From positions 1-12,280 of the forward strand of contig JAKANT010000011.1 in NCBI GenBank assembly GCA_021823635.1: a stretch of DNA of 12,280 bases, read 5' to 3'. The notes beneath the pieces are model-generated. The model worked only from the letters and a program-made list of their open reading frames with translations, was not told the origin of the DNA and did not search any database. The translations under genes were made by a program, and so were the position numbers. Shown here piece after piece: positions 7,368 to 12,280 of this stretch. The stretch's first letter is position 1. Each line of letters opens with the position of its first letter. The DNA is from Pseudomonadota bacterium (GTDB taxonomy: Bacteria; Pseudomonadota; Gammaproteobacteria; Burkholderiales; Burkholderiaceae_F).

Positions 7368-8407
7368 GCGACGGTCTCCGACAGCAGCCCGAGCCGCGCG
7401 AGCGCATCGTCCAGCAGGGCCGGCGCGATCAGCCAGCCGTGGCGGTACAACCCGTTGATGCGCAACAGTCCCGGCGCGCACTCGATGCGCGGGGCGTTGT
7501 CCGGCAGCGCCGGTCGCAGATTGCGATCGAGGCGCACGATGCGCGCTTCCGCGAGCGCCGGCAGCGCGCTGTGCGCGGCGGCCATGAGTTCGACCGCCGT
7601 ACGCAGCGACACCGGCGAGCGGTCTTCGGATTCGAGGCTGCTCGCGCCCAAAAACAGTTCGTCTTCCGAGCGCGGCACGACATAGACGAAATGCCGCGGA
7701 TGCAGCAGCCGCACCGGCCGGGTCAGTCCATGCGCCGGAAGATGCAACCACACCGTTTCGCCGCGCACACCGCGCACCGGCAGTTGCGGCCGGCTGCCCA
7801 GCCCGCGCGTATCGACGGCGAGATCGAAGCGCAGCACACGGCCATCCTGCAGCCGCAGCGTCTCGGGTTCGACGGAACGCACCGGCCGCCCCCAGTGCCA
7901 GCGCACGCCCAGGGCCCGCTCGACCAACGCGCGCAGTGTGCCCAGCGGCTCGATCGCGCCTTCCCCCGGTAACAGCCAGGCATGCGCGACGCCCTGCACG
8001 GCGGGCTCCAGCTCGCGTAACTGCGTCATCGTCAGCGGCTGCGGCGCGCGTGCGGGTTCGACGGTGCCGATGCGGGCCAGCACGCGCTGTGCAGCGCCCA
8101 CGTCGGCGCGATGCGCGAGCAACAGGCTGCCGCGCTGCGCGAGCGTGGCGACCCCGAGCTCGCCGCAGATCTGCGTCCAGCGCGCGATCGACCGCCAGCC
8201 GAGCGCGGCGATCTGCGGCTCGCCAGCGTCCAGTTCGGCCGTCGGAGAGAGCATGCCGGCGGCGGAGAACGCCGCCGCATCACTGCCTTCGAAGCGCGGC
8301 TCGGGTCCGGGCATCGCGTCGAAGGCTTCGACCTCGTGCCCGTCGCGCGCCAGATGCCAGGCGAGCAGGCGGCCCATGAGCCCGGCGCCGGCGATCCCGA
8401 TCCGCAT
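7364..8407 (-). CDS. thiO: Glycine oxidase
   Basis: 347-residue FAD-dependent amine oxidase that oxidises glycine to the imine (dehydroglycine) used by ThiG. The N-terminal dinucleotide-binding site is MRIGIAGAGLMGRLLAWHLA, with GxGxxG at residues 6-11, followed by HEVEAFD with an acidic residue at the strand end. FAD and substrate regions include FSAAGMLSPTAELD, AWLLPGEGAIEP, VDTRGLGSR and the C-terminal INGLYRHGWLIAPAL. ATG 8407 lies 2 bp after the thiC stop, with only a weak GGGG upstream, so it is probably coupled to thiC translation. An oxygen-using ThiO instead of ThiH suggests thiazole synthesis under aerobic conditions. Length is near that of characterised ThiO proteins. Confidence 0.93.
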   Translation of the reverse strand: MRIGIAGAGLMGRLLAWHLARDGHEVEAFDAMPGPEPRFEGSDAAAFSAAGMLSPTAELDAGEPQIAALGWRSIARWTQICGELGVATLAQRGSLLLAHRADVGAAQRVLARIGTVEPARAPQPLTMTQLRELEPAVQGVAHAWLLPGEGAIEPLGTLRALVERALGVRWHWGRPVRSVEPETLRLQDGRVLRFDLAVDTRGLGSRPQLPVRGVRGETVWLHLPAHGLTRPVRLLHPRHFVYVVPRSEDELFLGASSLESEDRSPVSLRTAVELMAAAHSALPALAEARIVRLDRNLRPALPDNAPRIECAPGLLRINGLYRHGWLIAPALLDDALARLGLLSETVA

Positions 8408-8409
8408 GC

Positions 8410-10979
<2,570 letters not shown>

Positions 10980-11099
10980 CCGGGCTGCGCCAAATGGCTT
11001 GCCGCCGCGGCGCAAATTCCCGTATCGCCCCGCTGGCGCGCGCGCGGCCGCAGGGATAGTCTCAAATGAAGTTTCAACTGCGTTTGCCGGACGCTGCCG

Positions 11100-11888
11100 T
11101 TGGACTCCCAGCCCTCCTCTTGCCCCCCCGTGCGGGTCCTCGTCGTCGATGACGATCCGCTGTCCAGTTCGCTGCAGGCCCATCTGGCCTCGCTGCTGGG
11201 CCACGTCGTGGCGATCGAGGAAGACGGCGAGCGTGCGGTGGACCGCGCCCTGGCGGGCGAGGTCGATGTGATGTTGCTCGATCTCGGCATGCCGAAGCTC
11301 GACGGCTTCGAGGTGCTGCGACGGCTGCGCGAACGCGAGGCGCAGGCCGAGCGCGCGCCGTTGCCGGTTATCGCGGTCACCGGTTACGCCTCCGAGACCG
11401 ACCGTTTGCGTTGCCTGATGGCGGGCTTCAACGAGCATCTGACCAAGCCGGTGCAGGCCGCCGCACTGGGCGCCGCGATCGCGCGCGCGATTGGCCCGCG
11501 CCGCGGCCCGGCCGGCGACGCGAGCGGCCAGCCGCACGAGTCCGATGCCGAACGGCTGCGGGCGACGGTTCGCAGGTTGAGCGGCGTGAAGCGCGGCGAC
11601 CGGCATTTCGCGCCGACGGTCACCGAATCGTTCGCCCTTCGCTCGGCGCAGTTGATCGAGACGCTGAAGCTCGCCGTAGGCTCGACCGATGCGGAACAGG
11701 CGGCGCGCGCGGCGCGGGCGCTGCGCGCGAGTGCCGAGTTCCTCGGCGCGCTTCGGCTGGCGCGTATGAGCGGGGAGCTGGAGCAGCTGGCAGCCGGCGC
11801 TGACTGGCCGCAGGCGGCGGCACTCTTGCAGGCGATCGAGAACGAACACCAGGCGGTGCTGACCCTGTTGTTCGAAGCGGGGGACTGA
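11100..11888 (+). CDS. Response regulator receiver protein with a degenerate HPt-like C-terminal domain
   Basis: 262 residues from TTG 11100. The N-terminal CheY-like receiver (about 11-130) has all key residues: acidic pocket D17-D19 (VVDDDP), phosphoacceptor D61 (LLDLGMP), T94 (VTGYA) and K116 (TKPV). After a linker, residues of about 170-260 form an all-helical region resembling a histidine phosphotransfer domain. Where HPt proteins carry AHxLKGSA, this one reads ARALRASA (205-212), with Arg206 in place of the phosphoacceptor histidine. It has no DNA-binding or enzymatic output domain. The start is uncertain: neither TTG 11100 nor GTG 11130 has a clear ribosome-binding site. Its stop overlaps the following ATG (TGATG), so it is probably translated with the PAS protein and works with it in a phosphorelay or receiver-adaptor role. 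Confidence 0.85.
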   Translation: MDSQPSSCPPVRVLVVDDDPLSSSLQAHLASLLGHVVAIEEDGERAVDRALAGEVDVMLLDLGMPKLDGFEVLRRLREREAQAERAPLPVIAVTGYASETDRLRCLMAGFNEHLTKPVQAAALGAAIARAIGPRRGPAGDASGQPHESDAERLRATVRRLSGVKRGDRHFAPTVTESFALRSAQLIETLKLAVGSTDAEQAARAARALRASAEFLGALRLARMSGELEQLAAGADWPQAAALLQAIENEHQAVLTLLFEAGD

Positions 11889-12280
11889 TGGATACGGCGG
11901 CCCCTGGACACCCCAACGCGCAGGAAATCGCGCTGCTGCGCAAGCTGGCGCAGGTGGCGCGCGTGGGCGCGTGGGAATACGACGTCCAGCAGGACCGGCT
12001 GCACTTCACTGCCGAGATGTACGAGTTGCTCGAGCTCGAGCCCGCTGCCGGAGAGCCGCCGCGCCTCGAGGTCTTCAGCCGGTTCTTTCCGGCGGCAGCG
12101 CAGCCACAGGTGGAGGCCGCCTGGCGCGCCGCGATCAAGAACGGCCAGACCTGGGACTTCGAGGTGCCGATGGTGACCGGCCGCGGCCGGCAACGTTGGA
12201 TGCGCAGCTTCGGCGAAGCCGAGATGCGCGGCGGCCGCTGCGTGCGCCTCTTCGGCACGCTGCAGGACGTCACCACGGCG
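11888..12280 (+). CDS. PAS-domain signalling protein, N-terminal part (cut by the window edge)
   Basis: The 131 codons visible before the window ends contain no stop. Residues of about 15-130 match a PAS fold of the PAS_3 type. It opens with LLRKLAQVARVGAWEYDVQQ, then RLHFTAEMYELLELEP, a middle helix (VEAAWRAAIKNGQTW), DFEVPMVTGRGRQRWMR, and the closing strand CVRLFGTLQDVTT, which usually leads into the next module. Such domains sense small ligands, redox state or light. The C-terminal output (histidine kinase, GGDEF/EAL or other) lies beyond the window. ATG 11888 overlaps the preceding stop by 1 bp, giving strong coupling to the receiver-HPt gene. No membrane segment is seen at the N-terminus, so it looks cytoplasmic. 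Confidence 0.85.
   Translation, partial: MDTAAPGHPNAQEIALLRKLAQVARVGAWEYDVQQDRLHFTAEMYELLELEPAAGEPPRLEVFSRFFPAAAQPQVEAAWRAAIKNGQTWDFEVPMVTGRGRQRWMRSFGEAEMRGGRCVRLFGTLQDVTTA

Noticed and set aside
10999..11015. GC-rich inverted repeat (TTG-CCGCCG-CGGCG-CAA) after the HbpS-like gene as a terminator
   Set aside because: It has an imperfect stem, no loop of proper size and no following T-run. Chance palindromes are common at this GC content.
11066..11152. 28-codon ORF (ATG 11066) overlapping the start of the receiver gene
   Set aside because: No ribosome-binding site and Leu/Pro/Arg filler composition. It is out of frame with the receiver protein and nothing supports it as a leader peptide.

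Overview
The window is GC-rich DNA (roughly two thirds G+C by eye), with GTG and TTG starts, tight gene overlaps and many long spurious antisense frames. The protein families and a complete leftward thiamine operon behind a TPP riboswitch point to a proteobacterium, most likely a beta- or gammaproteobacterium. I cannot name the genus.

Left part (1-2405): a leftward group of small-protein genes reads from a divergent promoter. They are a VOC/PhnB-like protein (1312-1788), an SRPBCC/AHSA1-like protein (764-1210), a 5'-truncated RibD_C-type reductase remnant (about 408-635) and a frameshifted DUF1428 gene (1-387, cut by the window edge). A MarR regulator (1857-2405) faces the other way. A perfect 12-bp palindrome lies between the -35 and -10 of the MarR promoter and probably controls both directions. 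The two leftmost genes are visibly damaged.

Middle (2573-3733): a rightward membrane-bound diguanylate cyclase has an intact GGDEF domain, but an in-frame TGA interrupts its membrane region. Reading frame and homology continue unbroken on both sides of the stop.

Core (3744-10445, leftward): the order of transcription is promoter, TPP riboswitch, Shine-Dalgarno-sequestering hairpin, thiC, thiO, thiS, thiG, thiDE fusion, bioB. Gene spacing runs from a 4-bp overlap to 33 bp, so all six genes are probably one transcript. ThiC makes the pyrimidine (HMP-P). ThiO, ThiS and ThiG make the thiazole, starting from glycine. ThiDE phosphorylates HMP-P and joins it to the thiazole. ThiF, ThiI/IscS, Dxs and ThiL, which are also needed, are not in the window. 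Biotin synthase at the end of a TPP-controlled transcript is the most interesting context here.

Right part (10494-12280, rightward): a secreted HbpS/GlcG-family protein is followed by a signalling pair. The first is a receiver protein with a degenerate HPt-like tail. The second, overlapping it by 1 bp, is a PAS-domain sensor that runs off the window.

I see no rRNA, tRNA, CRISPR array, transposase or phage gene. The striking contrast is between the undamaged thi-bio operon and the left 3.7 kb, which carries two broken reading frames, one truncated gene, and a possibly altered MarR C-terminus. Either local gene decay or base-calling errors could explain that.
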